Origin: JBGSTR01 sp963707135
Lineage (GTDB): Bacteria; Pseudomonadota; Gammaproteobacteria; Chromatiales; Chromatiaceae
Assembly (NCBI GenBank): GCA_963707135.1
Contig: CAVPOY010000041.1
Span: 1-56,466, forward strand
Direction of reading: 5' to 3'
Length of the DNA stretch: 56,466 bases
This document shows, piece after piece, positions 17,780 through 26,269 of this stretch. The notes beneath the pieces were generated by a model, which ran no database searches, had not been told where the DNA came from, and worked only from the letters and a program-made list of their open reading frames with translations. Position 1 is the first letter of the stretch; the number at the start of each line of letters is the position of its first letter. Made by a program: the position numbers and the translations under genes.

Positions 17780-19888
17780 CTATAGGGCCGGACCCGGAGT
17801 CATTGCCAGCCGCTCGATAGTCTGGCGCAGGGCATCCGGCGTAACCGGCTTGGAAAGGAAGGCGTCCATGCCGGCGTCGAGGCAAGCCTGTCGGACGTCT
17901 TCCGCCGCGTTCGCCGTCAGCGCGACGATAGGCAACGCCCGGCCCGGTGCCTGTTCCCGGTAGCGGCGGGCGAAGTCGATGCCGTCGATCTTCGGCATCC
18001 GCAAGTCGACGACGGCGATCTGGTAGCCCCCGGCGAGCGCCTCGGCGAGCGCCGCCTCGCCGTCCTCGACGCGGGTGTAGTCGAAGCCCAGCTTCTCGAG
18101 AAAGCGGGTGATCACCTTAGCAGCGATCTCGTTGTCCTCGGCGACCAAAACCCGAACCGCCCGCGCCGGCACTGGACCGGCACCGGCGCGCAGCGAAACT
18201 CCCGCCGCGGCGCCGCCGGCCGCATCCACCGGCTGGGGCGCCCGCCCCAGCAGCTCCTCGGCGGCGGCCACCAGATCCTCGGCAAGGAAGGGCTTGTTGA
18301 GACACCGGGCGCCCGGGTACCGCCGAGCGAGCCGCCGCGCCGCATAGGTCAGGAAGAGCTGCGGGACCGCACCGCCGAGCGCCTCCAACGCCGCGTCGCG
18401 GGTCTCGGCCAGATCCAGGCCCGCGGGGTGGTCGGAAATCACCAGCAGGTCGATGTCGCGCGTGCTCAACCCCAGCGCCGGCACCTGCGACGGCTCGGCA
18501 GCCGCACGGCATTCCATCCGCTCCTGGCGCAGCGCGGCACAGATCAGCCCACGTTGAGTCGGGTTACGCTCCAGGACCAGCGCCCGGAGTCCGCTCAAAC
18601 GGCCAGCCGGAACCGGCGCCGACGGCATCTCGTCGCCCAGTAAAGGCAGCCGGACCCAGAACCGGCTGCCCTCACCCTTTTCGCTTTCAACGCCAATCTC
18701 GCCTCCCATAAGCCGCGTCAGCTCCCGGGCGATGGTCGTACCCAGCCCGGAACCGCCGTAGCGACGCGTCGTGGAGTCGTCGGCCTGACGGAAGCTCTCG
18801 AAAATCTGCTTCAGTTTCTCGCGCGGAATGCCGATTCCGGAGTCGATGACCTCGATTAGCAGATGAGGGCGCTGCACGTGCCCCTGGGGCCCGCTCACGG
18901 AAACCCGCACCAGGACCTCGCCCTCTTCGGTGAATTTGACCGCGTTTCCGGCCAGATTGAACAGGATCTGCCTTACACGCAGCTGATCGCCGGTGACCGT
19001 GGCCGGGACATCGGACCCGACGCTGCAGATCAGCTCCAAGCCCTCGGCCAGCGCCAATCCCTCGAGGACGTCGCAGACCTCACGGACGACGGAGCGCATG
19101 TCGAAGGGGATCTGCTCCAGCTGCAGGCGCCTGGCGTCGATCTTGGAGAAATCCAGGATGTCCCCGATCAGCGCGCCCAGCACGGTCGCCGAGCTGACGA
19201 TCGAATGCACATAGTCCCTCTGCTCATCGTCGAGCCGGGTGGTCTTCAGGAGCTCGGTCATCCCCATGACGCCGGTCAGCGGGGTACGAAGCTCGTGGGT
19301 CATGAAGGCTAGGAAATCGCCCTTGGCCTTGTTCGCCCGTTCGGCCTCGCGGCGCGCCAGCTGCACCTTACGGAGCAGCGAGTACTGGTACATCGGCAGC
19401 GCCACCAGCAACAACAGGAAAAACACCGCCTCGAACGTGTGCCGCCGCCACTCATCGAGCTCTATCAGCACCAGGCTGTAGGCGACTACGGCCACCACCG
19501 AGGCAACAACCAGATGACCCTTGCCGTAGCGGGTACCCGCCGAAATGAATATCCAGATATAGAAGAGGTAGAACGGGCTGATCGCGTGTCGGGTGATGAA
19601 GATCGCCAGGCTGACCGCGACGACGTCCAGGGACAGGGCGATGTAGGGTCGTCCGGGCCGCCTGGGGTGCCGGATCACGCTGCGGAGCAGCGCGAGGTTG
19701 AAAACCAGGTAGAGCGAGAAGAGCCCCAGGTAGAGGTACAAGTCGACCTGGTAGTAATCGGTCAAGGCGCCAAGCCCGATGTAGAGCACGCCGAACAGCC
19801 ATATCCCGAGCCGTACGACCGCCGACTGAAACTCCGGGTTGCGGAGCAGATCCTCCGGTATGCCGAGCCACTGACCCAGCCGGTTCAT
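17780..19888 (-). CDS. RpfC-like hybrid sensor histidine kinase with two receiver domains
   Basis: The 702-residue protein has a membrane input domain of about five helices (residues 25-170), a HisKA domain with the phosphorylatable His in FLAFMTHELRTPL (about 198), a full ATPase domain (NAVKFTEEGEV, DSGIGIP, GSGLGTTIA) and two C-terminal receivers. The first receiver (about 430-545) is degenerate: LLVISDHPAG replaces the usual acceptor Asp. The second (about 570-695) is intact (VAEDNE, AVVDLRMPKID, ALTANA, LSKPV). The input domain resembles that of RpfC, the diffusible-signal-factor receptor of xanthomonads, but no HPt domain and no rpfF or rpfG neighbour is present, so the ligand is unknown. 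It is divergent from phosphoribulokinase. Confidence 0.85.
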   Translation of the reverse strand: MNRLGQWLGIPEDLLRNPEFQSAVVRLGIWLFGVLYIGLGALTDYYQVDLYLYLGLFSLYLVFNLALLRSVIRHPRRPGRPYIALSLDVVAVSLAIFITRHAISPFYLFYIWIFISAGTRYGKGHLVVASVVAVVAYSLVLIELDEWRRHTFEAVFFLLLLVALPMYQYSLLRKVQLARREAERANKAKGDFLAFMTHELRTPLTGVMGMTELLKTTRLDDEQRDYVHSIVSSATVLGALIGDILDFSKIDARRLQLEQIPFDMRSVVREVCDVLEGLALAEGLELICSVGSDVPATVTGDQLRVRQILFNLAGNAVKFTEEGEVLVRVSVSGPQGHVQRPHLLIEVIDSGIGIPREKLKQIFESFRQADDSTTRRYGGSGLGTTIARELTRLMGGEIGVESEKGEGSRFWVRLPLLGDEMPSAPVPAGRLSGLRALVLERNPTQRGLICAALRQERMECRAAAEPSQVPALGLSTRDIDLLVISDHPAGLDLAETRDAALEALGGAVPQLFLTYAARRLARRYPGARCLNKPFLAEDLVAAAEELLGRAPQPVDAAGGAAAGVSLRAGAGPVPARAVRVLVAEDNEIAAKVITRFLEKLGFDYTRVEDGEAALAEALAGGYQIAVVDLRMPKIDGIDFARRYREQAPGRALPIVALTANAAEDVRQACLDAGMDAFLSKPVTPDALRQTIERLAMTPGPAL

Positions 19889-19929
19889 AGGCAGACTCCC
19901 ACGCCGTCGGTCTCGGGGGCCGGTGCAGA

Positions 19930-20000
19930 GCCGGGATACTCGTCATTCATCAGTATCATGGTATATTCGGCTATAATATTCTGCTTATTTGCTTCCTAGA
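19930..20000. promoter_or_regulatory. AT-rich divergent promoter region between hybrid kinase and phosphoribulokinase
   Basis: This is the most AT-rich patch in the neighbourhood and contains a consensus -10 box TATAAT at 19972-19977 on the plus strand and TATTAT on the minus strand. No good -35 hexamer is at the right distance, which suggests an activated promoter. Autotrophs often regulate this gene through CbbR, but I cannot point to a specific site. Confidence 0.4.
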
Positions 20001-20157
20001 TTCCCGCGAGCAGCCGCTCCGGAAACACGCCAGCCGTGCCTCCGGGGGGAAGAGAGTCACGGAATCGGGTATCGAGAAACGTCCGCGTCGCCACGCCACT
20101 CCGGGCTGCCCGGGATTGTGACGCAACCACAGAGATGAGAGACAACGGGAGAACGAC

Positions 20158-21051
20158 ATGTCAAAGAAGCATCCGATCGTCGCCGTCACCGGTTCTTCCG
20201 GCGCGGGCACCACGACCGTCAAGCTCGCCTTCGAGCACATCTTCTATCGTGACGGCATCCGCGCCGCGGTCATCGAAGGCGACAGCTTTCACCGCTTCGA
20301 CCGCGCCGAGATGAAGTCAGAAATGGCGCGCGCCGCCGAAACGCACGCAAACCTGAGCCATTTCGGCCCGGAGGCGAACCGCTTCGACCTGCTGGAGGAT
20401 CTATTCCGCAACTACGGTGAGTCGGGCACGGGACGCAAGCGCTACTACATCCACAGCGACGAAGAGGCGGATCATCACAACAACCGCCTGGGCACCCAAT
20501 TGTCCCCCGGCCAGTTTACCCCTTGGGAAGACCTCCCGGAGGACACGGACCTGCTGTTCTACGAAGGACTGCACGGCCTGGTGGTGACCGAGGAGGAGAA
20601 CCTGGCGCGGCACGTGGACCTGGGTGTGGGCGTCGTTCCGATCGTGAACCTGGAATGGATTCAAAAGATACACCGGGACAATCGGGAGCGCGGTTACTCC
20701 GCCGAGGCCATCGTCGATACCATCATGCGCCGGATGCCCGACTACATTCGCCACATCACTCCGCAGTTCTCGCTCACCGATATCAACTTCCAGCGCGTGT
20801 CCACGGTCGACACATCCAACCCCTTCATCGCCCGCGACATCCCGACACCGGACGAGAGCTTCGTCATCATCCGGTTCAAGAACCCCGCCAAGCTCGAGGT
20901 CGACTTCCCCTACCTGTTGTCGATGATCCACGACTCGTTCATGTCTCGGCGCAACAGCATGGTGGTCCCCGGCGGCAAGATGGGAATGGCGATGGAGATC
21001 ATCCTGCAGCCGATCATCGAGCGCATGATGGACAACCGCAACGGGGGCTGA
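20158..21051 (+). CDS. prkB: Phosphoribulokinase (Calvin cycle), class I
   Basis: The 297-residue protein starts with the P-loop VAVTGSSGAGTTTVK and carries GDSFHRFDR and FYEGLHGLVV, typical of proteobacterial (class I, octameric) phosphoribulokinase, which makes ribulose 1,5-bisphosphate from ribulose 5-phosphate and ATP. GGGAG sits seven bases before the ATG. Length matches the family (about 290). No RuBisCO or other cbb gene is in the window, a common arrangement in sulfur-oxidising gammaproteobacteria. The gene is the main evidence that the host fixes CO2. The symbol cbbP would be equally proper. Confidence 0.95.
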   Translation: MSKKHPIVAVTGSSGAGTTTVKLAFEHIFYRDGIRAAVIEGDSFHRFDRAEMKSEMARAAETHANLSHFGPEANRFDLLEDLFRNYGESGTGRKRYYIHSDEEADHHNNRLGTQLSPGQFTPWEDLPEDTDLLFYEGLHGLVVTEEENLARHVDLGVGVVPIVNLEWIQKIHRDNRERGYSAEAIVDTIMRRMPDYIRHITPQFSLTDINFQRVSTVDTSNPFIARDIPTPDESFVIIRFKNPAKLEVDFPYLLSMIHDSFMSRRNSMVVPGGKMGMAMEIILQPIIERMMDNRNGG

Positions 21052-21155
21052 TCGTCCTCTGCACCGACCGCGGAGGCACGCGGCCGGCCGATCTTTCCTG
21101 GCGCGCCGGTCAGCCGGCCCCGGCGCGCCACCCGTCGCGGGTTTGCCGAACAGGC

Positions 21156-22124
21156 TCAGCGGCCCGCGCCCGCCCGGTCGACCCAGCCACCCCGGCAGCG
21201 CACGCTCCGGGGCGGGGCCTCCCGGATCAGCTCCGCGAGGCCCGAGTCGTCGCCGATGGCGCCCTTCAGTCCGATTCTAAGCTCGGTGATCAAGCCGTCG
21301 TAGCAGACCAGCCGTACCCGATCGCCGGCGCCCCGCCCGAAGGCGCGATCGAAGGCGTGGCGAATCTGCTCCGCTCTGAGCCGCTTGCCGATATTGTCCT
21401 CGAACAGCACCCGAACCTCGGACCGATTCAGCTGGTCCAGCAGGGTCAGCGCCTGGCCGAAATAGCTGTCGGCGCCGGTCCCGTAACAGGTGCCGTGCTT
21501 GAGCCACTCGTAGCGGTGGAGGTGCGACAGGTACCCCGGCATCCGCTGCTGCAGCGTCTGTCGAACCGCCGGGCTTAGGTCCGGCGTCGGCAGCCGGCCC
21601 CAGTCTCCCGACTCCGATAGATTCCGGTCAGCCGTTCCGACGCCGCAATACTCGTTGCCGATCGGCTGCGGCCAAAGACCGTGCAACGAGAACTGTCGGG
21701 CATCGAGGCGCGCGTCGGTCTGCCCCCGGCACTCCCGGGTGCCCGGGCGCCGCTCACAGAAGGCAGGCTGCCAGCTTGCCGCCAGCACGAACTGGCCGTC
21801 CATCGACCTCGGCCGCTGGTCGCTGGCAGATCGGGCTCCCTCGAGCCGTCCACAGTCCACGGCCACCCAGCGCTGGGTTGGACTGGCGCGGTCGATACGA
21901 AGCTCATAATGGGTCGCCTCGGACTTGTTGCTGCCCAGCACCCGATAACGTTCCCCGGGTAGCAGCCGGATCGTTCCAGGGTTGTCGTCCCGTTTCGTGG
22001 AGACCGTCGCCGGACACTCCCGATCCGCGATCAAGACAGCGTCGAACCGCTCGGCACCGCAGAGCGCCGGCCACAGCGTCAAGGCAACGGCGAGCCGGGC
22101 CAGACTCCAAGGGTTCGTCAGCAT
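21156..22124 (-). CDS. Secreted RNase T2-family ribonuclease
   Basis: The ATG at 22124 has GGAGG six bases upstream and gives a 322-residue protein with a signal peptide (SLARLAVALTLWPALCGA). Both active-site blocks of RNase T2 are visible: FSLHGLWPQ (CAS1, His near residue 187) and EWLKHGTCYG (CAS2, Glu, Lys and His). Several Cys residues allow the expected disulfides. It should cleave single-stranded RNA in the periplasm or outside the cell. An N-terminal extension (about 25-150) before the T2 core is longer than in E. coli RNase I and of unknown role. The gene follows corC on the same strand with a 118-bp gap. Confidence 0.88.
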   Translation of the reverse strand: MLTNPWSLARLAVALTLWPALCGAERFDAVLIADRECPATVSTKRDDNPGTIRLLPGERYRVLGSNKSEATHYELRIDRASPTQRWVAVDCGRLEGARSASDQRPRSMDGQFVLAASWQPAFCERRPGTRECRGQTDARLDARQFSLHGLWPQPIGNEYCGVGTADRNLSESGDWGRLPTPDLSPAVRQTLQQRMPGYLSHLHRYEWLKHGTCYGTGADSYFGQALTLLDQLNRSEVRVLFEDNIGKRLRAEQIRHAFDRAFGRGAGDRVRLVCYDGLITELRIGLKGAIGDDSGLAELIREAPPRSVRCRGGWVDRAGAGR

Positions 22125-22242
22125 CGGTTCCTCCCTGTCGCGAATGCCTTGGTGACGATGAGGGTGCCGCCTTTTCGCGACACCCGGTCGATGGAAGAGC
22201 CGCCCGGTGAGCCTCGCGGCCGCCGGTTGGAATCCCGGCGGA

Positions 22243-23124
22243 TCACTCGGAGGCGGCGGGTGACCCGGAGGTCTCTTCCTCATCGGCGCCGAGGCGCTCG
22301 ACGCAGACGAGGTGCACGCGCCGGCTGTCCGCACGCATGACGGTAAAGCGAAATCCGCCGAGCTCCACGGTCTCGCCGCGCTTGGGCAGATGACCCAGCG
22401 CGTTCACGACCAGCCCGCCGATGGTGTCGAAGTCGTCGTCCGGGAAATCGGTGCCGAAGTAGACGTTGAAGTCCTCTATAGAGGTCCGTGCCTTTGCGGT
22501 GAACTCCTCTTCGCTGCGCCGCAGGATCTCCGCGTCTTCCTCGAAGTCGTGCTCGTCCTCGATGTCGCCGACGATCTGCTCCAGGACGTCCTCGATGGTT
22601 ATGAGACCCGCCGCACTCCCGTATTCATCGACGACGATCGCCATGTGATTGCGGCTCGCGCGGAATTCCTTCAACAGGACGTTGAGCCGCTTGCTCCAGG
22701 GGACGAACACGGCAGGCCGCAGCAGGTCGCGGATGTTGAACACGCGCCGGCTCGATTCGACGCAGAAGGCTAGCAGATCTTTGGCCAGCAGGATCCCGAC
22801 CACCTCGCCCTTGTCGTCGCCGGTGACCGGAAAACGGGAGTGTGCCGACTCGACCGCCGTCGCCAGGATCCGATCGAGCGAGTCCCCCCGCCGGATGGAA
22901 ACCATCTCGGCGCGCGGGATCATGATGTCCCGCACCCTCAGATCGGAGACGCCGAGCACGCCCTCGATCATCATCAGGGCATCGGTGTCGAACAGTGACC
23001 TTTCCCTGGCATCTTTCAGCAGCTCGACGAGCTGTTCCCGGTCCTGCGGCTCACCGCCGAAGAGCTGGCCCAGCCGCTCCAGCCAACCGCGCGTCCGTGA
23101 ATCGCCGGATCTATCGCTGGCCAT
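22243..23124 (-). CDS. corC: CorC/YbeX-type CBS-domain protein
   Basis: The 293-residue protein has a short N-terminal region, two CBS domains (RDIMIPRAEMVSI, SRFPVTGDDKGEVVGILLAKDLL, MAIVVDEYGSAAGLITIEDVLE) and a C-terminal CorC_HlyC domain (TIGGLVVNALGHLPKRGE). It is cytosolic and linked to magnesium/cobalt efflux and to ribosome homeostasis with YbeY and YbeZ. Its start overlaps the ybeY stop; it is the fourth gene of the miaB-ybeZ-ybeY-corC operon. The usual downstream lnt gene is absent. Confidence 0.93.
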   Translation of the reverse strand: MASDRSGDSRTRGWLERLGQLFGGEPQDREQLVELLKDARERSLFDTDALMMIEGVLGVSDLRVRDIMIPRAEMVSIRRGDSLDRILATAVESAHSRFPVTGDDKGEVVGILLAKDLLAFCVESSRRVFNIRDLLRPAVFVPWSKRLNVLLKEFRASRNHMAIVVDEYGSAAGLITIEDVLEQIVGDIEDEHDFEEDAEILRRSEEEFTAKARTSIEDFNVYFGTDFPDDDFDTIGGLVVNALGHLPKRGETVELGGFRFTVMRADSRRVHLVCVERLGADEEETSGSPAASE

Positions 23125-23618
23125 CAGATTTCGATTTCCTCATAGGGCCGAGGGAATCCGAGCCCCTCGAGAATCGCGGTTTCCAAACCTTCCATCTCGG
23201 CGGCTCCCGCATCATCCGCATGATCGTAACCCAGCAGGTGCAGCACACCGTGAACGACCATGTGAGCCCAATGGGCGGTCGGGTCCATGCCCTGCTCCCT
23301 CGCCTCGCGCTCCACCACGTCGGCGCAGATAACGAGATCGCCAATCAAGCCGTCCAGGCAATCGCCGGCGCGGTCTTGAGCAGGCAGCCCGGGCGGCGGC
23401 TCGAACGGGAACGACAGCACGTTGGTGGGCCGGTCCAGCCCCCGAAAACGCAGGTTAAGCGCCGCCCCCTCGGTAGGGTCGACCACGCGAATGGTCAACG
23501 CCGTCCGGTCGCGCCGCCCCTCGAGCGCAGCCGCCGCCCAACGGGCAAAGGCCGACTCGGGCGGAACCCCGGGACTATCGGTCGCGACCTGCAGGTCCAG
23601 CTCCAGCTCGACCGCCAT
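23124..23618 (-). CDS. ybeY: Endoribonuclease YbeY
   Basis: The metal-binding signature HGVLHLLGYDH (His residues near 108, 112 and 118) defines YbeY, a zinc endoribonuclease for 16S rRNA 3'-end maturation and ribosome quality control. The ATG at 23618 gives 164 residues; a TTG at 23630 overlapping the ybeZ stop is an alternative (168 residues). It lies between ybeZ and corC with overlapping ends. Confidence 0.94.
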   Translation of the reverse strand: MAVELELDLQVATDSPGVPPESAFARWAAAALEGRRDRTALTIRVVDPTEGAALNLRFRGLDRPTNVLSFPFEPPPGLPAQDRAGDCLDGLIGDLVICADVVEREAREQGMDPTAHWAHMVVHGVLHLLGYDHADDAGAAEMEGLETAILEGLGFPRPYEEIEI

Positions 23619-23626
23619 GGGTACGA

Positions 23627-24634
23627 TCAACCGGTCGCGCCGCGGCCGGCCCCGCCCCGCGGCGGGGCGGGGTTCTCGAACGCATCGTAGGCATTTACGA
23701 TGCGCTGCACCAGCGCGTGCCGAACCACGTCGCGGGCATTGAAGAACGTGAAACTGATCCCCTCGACGTCCTTGAGGATCTCGATCGCCTGGCGCAGACC
23801 GGACGGCTGACCGCGGGGCAGGTCGACCTGGGTCACGTCGCCGGTGATCACCGCCGTGGAGCCGAACCCGATGCGCGTCAGGAACATCTTCATCTGCTCC
23901 GGGGTGGTGTTCTGGGCCTCGTCCAGGATGATGAAGGCATCGTTGAGGGTCCGACCGCGCATGTAGGCGAGCGGCGCGACCTCGATCACGTTGCGCTCGA
24001 TCAGCTTGTTGACCTTCTCGAACCCAAGCATCTCGAACAGCGCGTCGTAAAGCGGGCGCAGATAGGGATCGATCTTCTGCGCCAGGTCCCCGGGAAGGAA
24101 CCCGAGGCGCTCGCCCGCCTCGACCGCCGGTCGCACCAGGACCATTCGGCGCACCCGTTCGGACTCCAGGCCCTCCACGGCGCAGGCCACCGCGAGATAG
24201 GTCTTTCCGGTGCCGGCCGGCCCGACCCCGAAATTGATGTCATTGCGCAGGATCGCGTGCAGGTACTCCTGCTGATTCGGCCCGCGCGCCTTGATCACGC
24301 CCCGCCGGGTGCGGACGACGACGTCCGGCAACCGGCTTCCGACCGCCTCCAGCAAGGCATCCACCCCTGCCTGCTGCAGGCTGAGGTGGACCTTCTCGGG
24401 CGTCAGCAATTCGTCGGCGGTTTGCGCGTAAAGGTCGAGCAGCAGTTGCTCCCCCAGGCGCACCGCGTCAGGGTCGCCGATCAGCCGGAAGCACGGGCCC
24501 CGGTTATTGATCTCGATTCCGAGCCGCCGCTCGATCTGCCGCAGATGCTGATCGAGCTGGCCGCACAGATTCGCCAGGCGCGGATTGTCCTCGGGCTCCA
24601 GTTCGAGATCGAGGGTGTGCAAGTTAGCGGTCAA
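23627..24634 (-). CDS. ybeZ: PhoH-like ATPase YbeZ
   Basis: The 335-residue protein has the PhoH P-loop GPAGTGKTYLA (about 142-152), Walker B FIILDEAQNT (about 234) and the conserved TGDVTQVDLP. YbeZ is an ATPase, possibly an RNA helicase, that partners YbeY. The start appears to be TTG (24634), giving the conserved first residues before LELEPEDNPRLANLCGQLD; no strong ribosome site precedes it and it starts 11 bases after miaB ends. Confidence 0.93.
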   Translation of the reverse strand: MTANLHTLDLELEPEDNPRLANLCGQLDQHLRQIERRLGIEINNRGPCFRLIGDPDAVRLGEQLLLDLYAQTADELLTPEKVHLSLQQAGVDALLEAVGSRLPDVVVRTRRGVIKARGPNQQEYLHAILRNDINFGVGPAGTGKTYLAVACAVEGLESERVRRMVLVRPAVEAGERLGFLPGDLAQKIDPYLRPLYDALFEMLGFEKVNKLIERNVIEVAPLAYMRGRTLNDAFIILDEAQNTTPEQMKMFLTRIGFGSTAVITGDVTQVDLPRGQPSGLRQAIEILKDVEGISFTFFNARDVVRHALVQRIVNAYDAFENPAPPRGGAGRGATG

Positions 24635-24645
24635 ACAGCAGGAGG

Positions 24646-25992
24646 TCAGGCGATACGCGCCGCGGAGGGGGCGGCGATTCGGCCGCGCAGCGAGTTCGGG
24701 AGCGCCTCGGTGATCGAGAGATCGACGAACCGGCCGACCAGCGACTCGTCGCCGTCAAAATTGACGACCCGATTGTTCTCGGTACGCCCCGCAAGCTGGC
24801 CCGGGTCCTTGCGTGACCGTCCGTGAACCAGCACCCGCTGCCGGGTGCCGACCATCTGGCGGCTGATTCGCTGGGCATTGGTATTGATGCGTTGCTGCAG
24901 CCTCTCGAGCCGCTCCTTCTTGACCGCCAGCGGCACGTCGTCCGGGTAGTCCGCGGCCGGGGTGCCGGGACGGCGGCTGTAAACGAAGCTGAAGCTCTGA
25001 TCGAAGCCCAGGTCATCCACCAGCGCCAGGGTTGCCGCGAAATCGGTCTCCGTCTCACCGGGAAAACCGACGATGAAGTCCGACGAGATGCTGATGCCGG
25101 GGCGAATCTGCCGAAGCCGTCGAATCTTCGACTTGTACTCGAGCGCCGTGTGCCCGCGTTTCATCGCCGCCAACACGCGGTCGGATCCCGATTGAACCGG
25201 CAGATGGAGGAAGCTGACCAGCTCCGGTACCTCGGCATAGACCTCCACCAGACGCTCGGAGAATTCGACCGGGTGGCTGGTGGTAAAGCGAATCCGGTCG
25301 ATCCCGTCGATCGCCGCGACGAATCGGATCAGAAGCGCCAGGTCCGCCAGCTCGCCGTCGTGCATAGGCCCCCGGTAGGCGTTGACATTCTGGCCCAGCA
25401 GATTGACCTCTCGAACACCCTGCTCGGCCAGCGCCGCGACCTCGGCGATTACGTCGTCGAACGGACGGCTGATCTCCTCGCCGCGGGTGTAGGGCACCAC
25501 GCAATAGGTGCAGTACTTGGAACAGCCCTCCATGACCGAGACGAACGCCGTCGGCCCGTCCGCCCTGGGCGCCGGAAGGCAGTCGAATTTCTCGATCTCG
25601 GGGAAGGACACATCCACCTGGGGCCGATGCTCGCGCCCCAACTCGTCGAGCATCTGCGGCAGGCGATGCAGGGTCTGCGGTCCGAACACGAGGTCGACGT
25701 ACGGTGCACGGGCCCGGATGGCCTCTCCCTCCTGGCTCGCGACGCAGCCGCCGACGCCGATCACCAGCCCTGGCCGACGCTGCTTCCAGGGCCGCCAGCG
25801 CCCGAGCTGGGAAAACACCTTCTCCTGCGCCTTCTCGCGGATCGAACAGGTGTTCAACAGGAGCACGTCCGCGTCCTCGGGGCGCTCTGTCAGCGACAGA
25901 CCATGGGATTGAAGGAGCACATCCGCCATCCGGGCGGAGTCGTACTCGTTCATCTGGCAGCCGTAAGTCTGGATAAAGAGTTTCTTTGCCAT
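24646..25992 (-). CDS. miaB: tRNA-2-methylthio-N6-dimethylallyladenosine synthase MiaB
   Basis: The 448-residue protein has all three parts of the methylthiotransferase family: the N-terminal UPF0004 domain with three cluster Cys (TYGCQMNEYDS, LLNTCSIREKA, GVGGCVA), the radical-SAM core with CSKYCTYC (about 157-164), and a C-terminal TRAM domain (about 375-440). It adds the methylthio group at A37 of tRNAs. It is the first gene of the miaB-ybeZ-ybeY-corC operon. Confidence 0.96.
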   Translation of the reverse strand: MAKKLFIQTYGCQMNEYDSARMADVLLQSHGLSLTERPEDADVLLLNTCSIREKAQEKVFSQLGRWRPWKQRRPGLVIGVGGCVASQEGEAIRARAPYVDLVFGPQTLHRLPQMLDELGREHRPQVDVSFPEIEKFDCLPAPRADGPTAFVSVMEGCSKYCTYCVVPYTRGEEISRPFDDVIAEVAALAEQGVREVNLLGQNVNAYRGPMHDGELADLALLIRFVAAIDGIDRIRFTTSHPVEFSERLVEVYAEVPELVSFLHLPVQSGSDRVLAAMKRGHTALEYKSKIRRLRQIRPGISISSDFIVGFPGETETDFAATLALVDDLGFDQSFSFVYSRRPGTPAADYPDDVPLAVKKERLERLQQRINTNAQRISRQMVGTRQRVLVHGRSRKDPGQLAGRTENNRVVNFDGDESLVGRFVDLSITEALPNSLRGRIAAPSAARIA

Positions 25993-26165
25993 GGGCCGAG
26001 AGGTTAGCGAAACGGTCCGGCATCGTCCAGATTCATAGTCTTAGTGTCAACTGCGGCAGGCTAGCCAGGCCCCCGCACCGAAACCGGCGACCCGCACGCC
26101 GGCCGCGCGGTCGCCGAGGTTTACCGCGGGCCGAGGCCGCAGACGGTCGCCGTCTGCCCGGATTC

Positions 26166-26179
26166 TTGATCTGCGTCAA
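26166..26179 (+). promoter_or_regulatory. FNR/Anr/Dnr-type binding site upstream of nrdD
   Basis: TTGATCTGCGTCAA matches the FNR consensus TTGAT-N4-ATCAA with one mismatch, centred about 97 bp before the nrdD ATG and about 59 bp before the start point predicted from the -10 box at 26220, close to the class I activator position. It implies induction without oxygen. Confidence 0.7.
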
Positions 26180-26199
26180 AGGACCCACAATTGGATGGT

Positions 26200-26215
26200 G
26201 CACTAAATGTTGTGG
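26200..26215 (+). promoter_or_regulatory. NrdR box 1
   Basis: GCACTAAATGTTGTGG fits the NrdR palindrome acaCwATATaTwGtgt in most positions. It is paired with a second box 31 bp downstream, the three-helical-turn spacing known for NrdR, and overlaps the probable -35 region. Confidence 0.65.
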
Positions 26216-26219
26216 TCGC

Positions 26220-26225
26220 TATACT
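26220..26225 (+). promoter_or_regulatory. Candidate -10 box of the nrdD promoter
   Basis: TATACT lies between the two NrdR boxes, so repressor on both boxes would occlude the promoter. No good -35 hexamer is visible, consistent with activator dependence. Confidence 0.45.
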
Positions 26226-26230
26226 CGCCA

Positions 26231-26246
26231 ACACAATATCTAGTGC
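26231..26246 (+). promoter_or_regulatory. NrdR box 2
   Basis: ACACAATATCTAGTGC matches the NrdR consensus closely and starts exactly 31 bp after the first box. Confidence 0.7.
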
Positions 26247-26269
26247 CACCGCCGAAGAGGATTTAGCTC

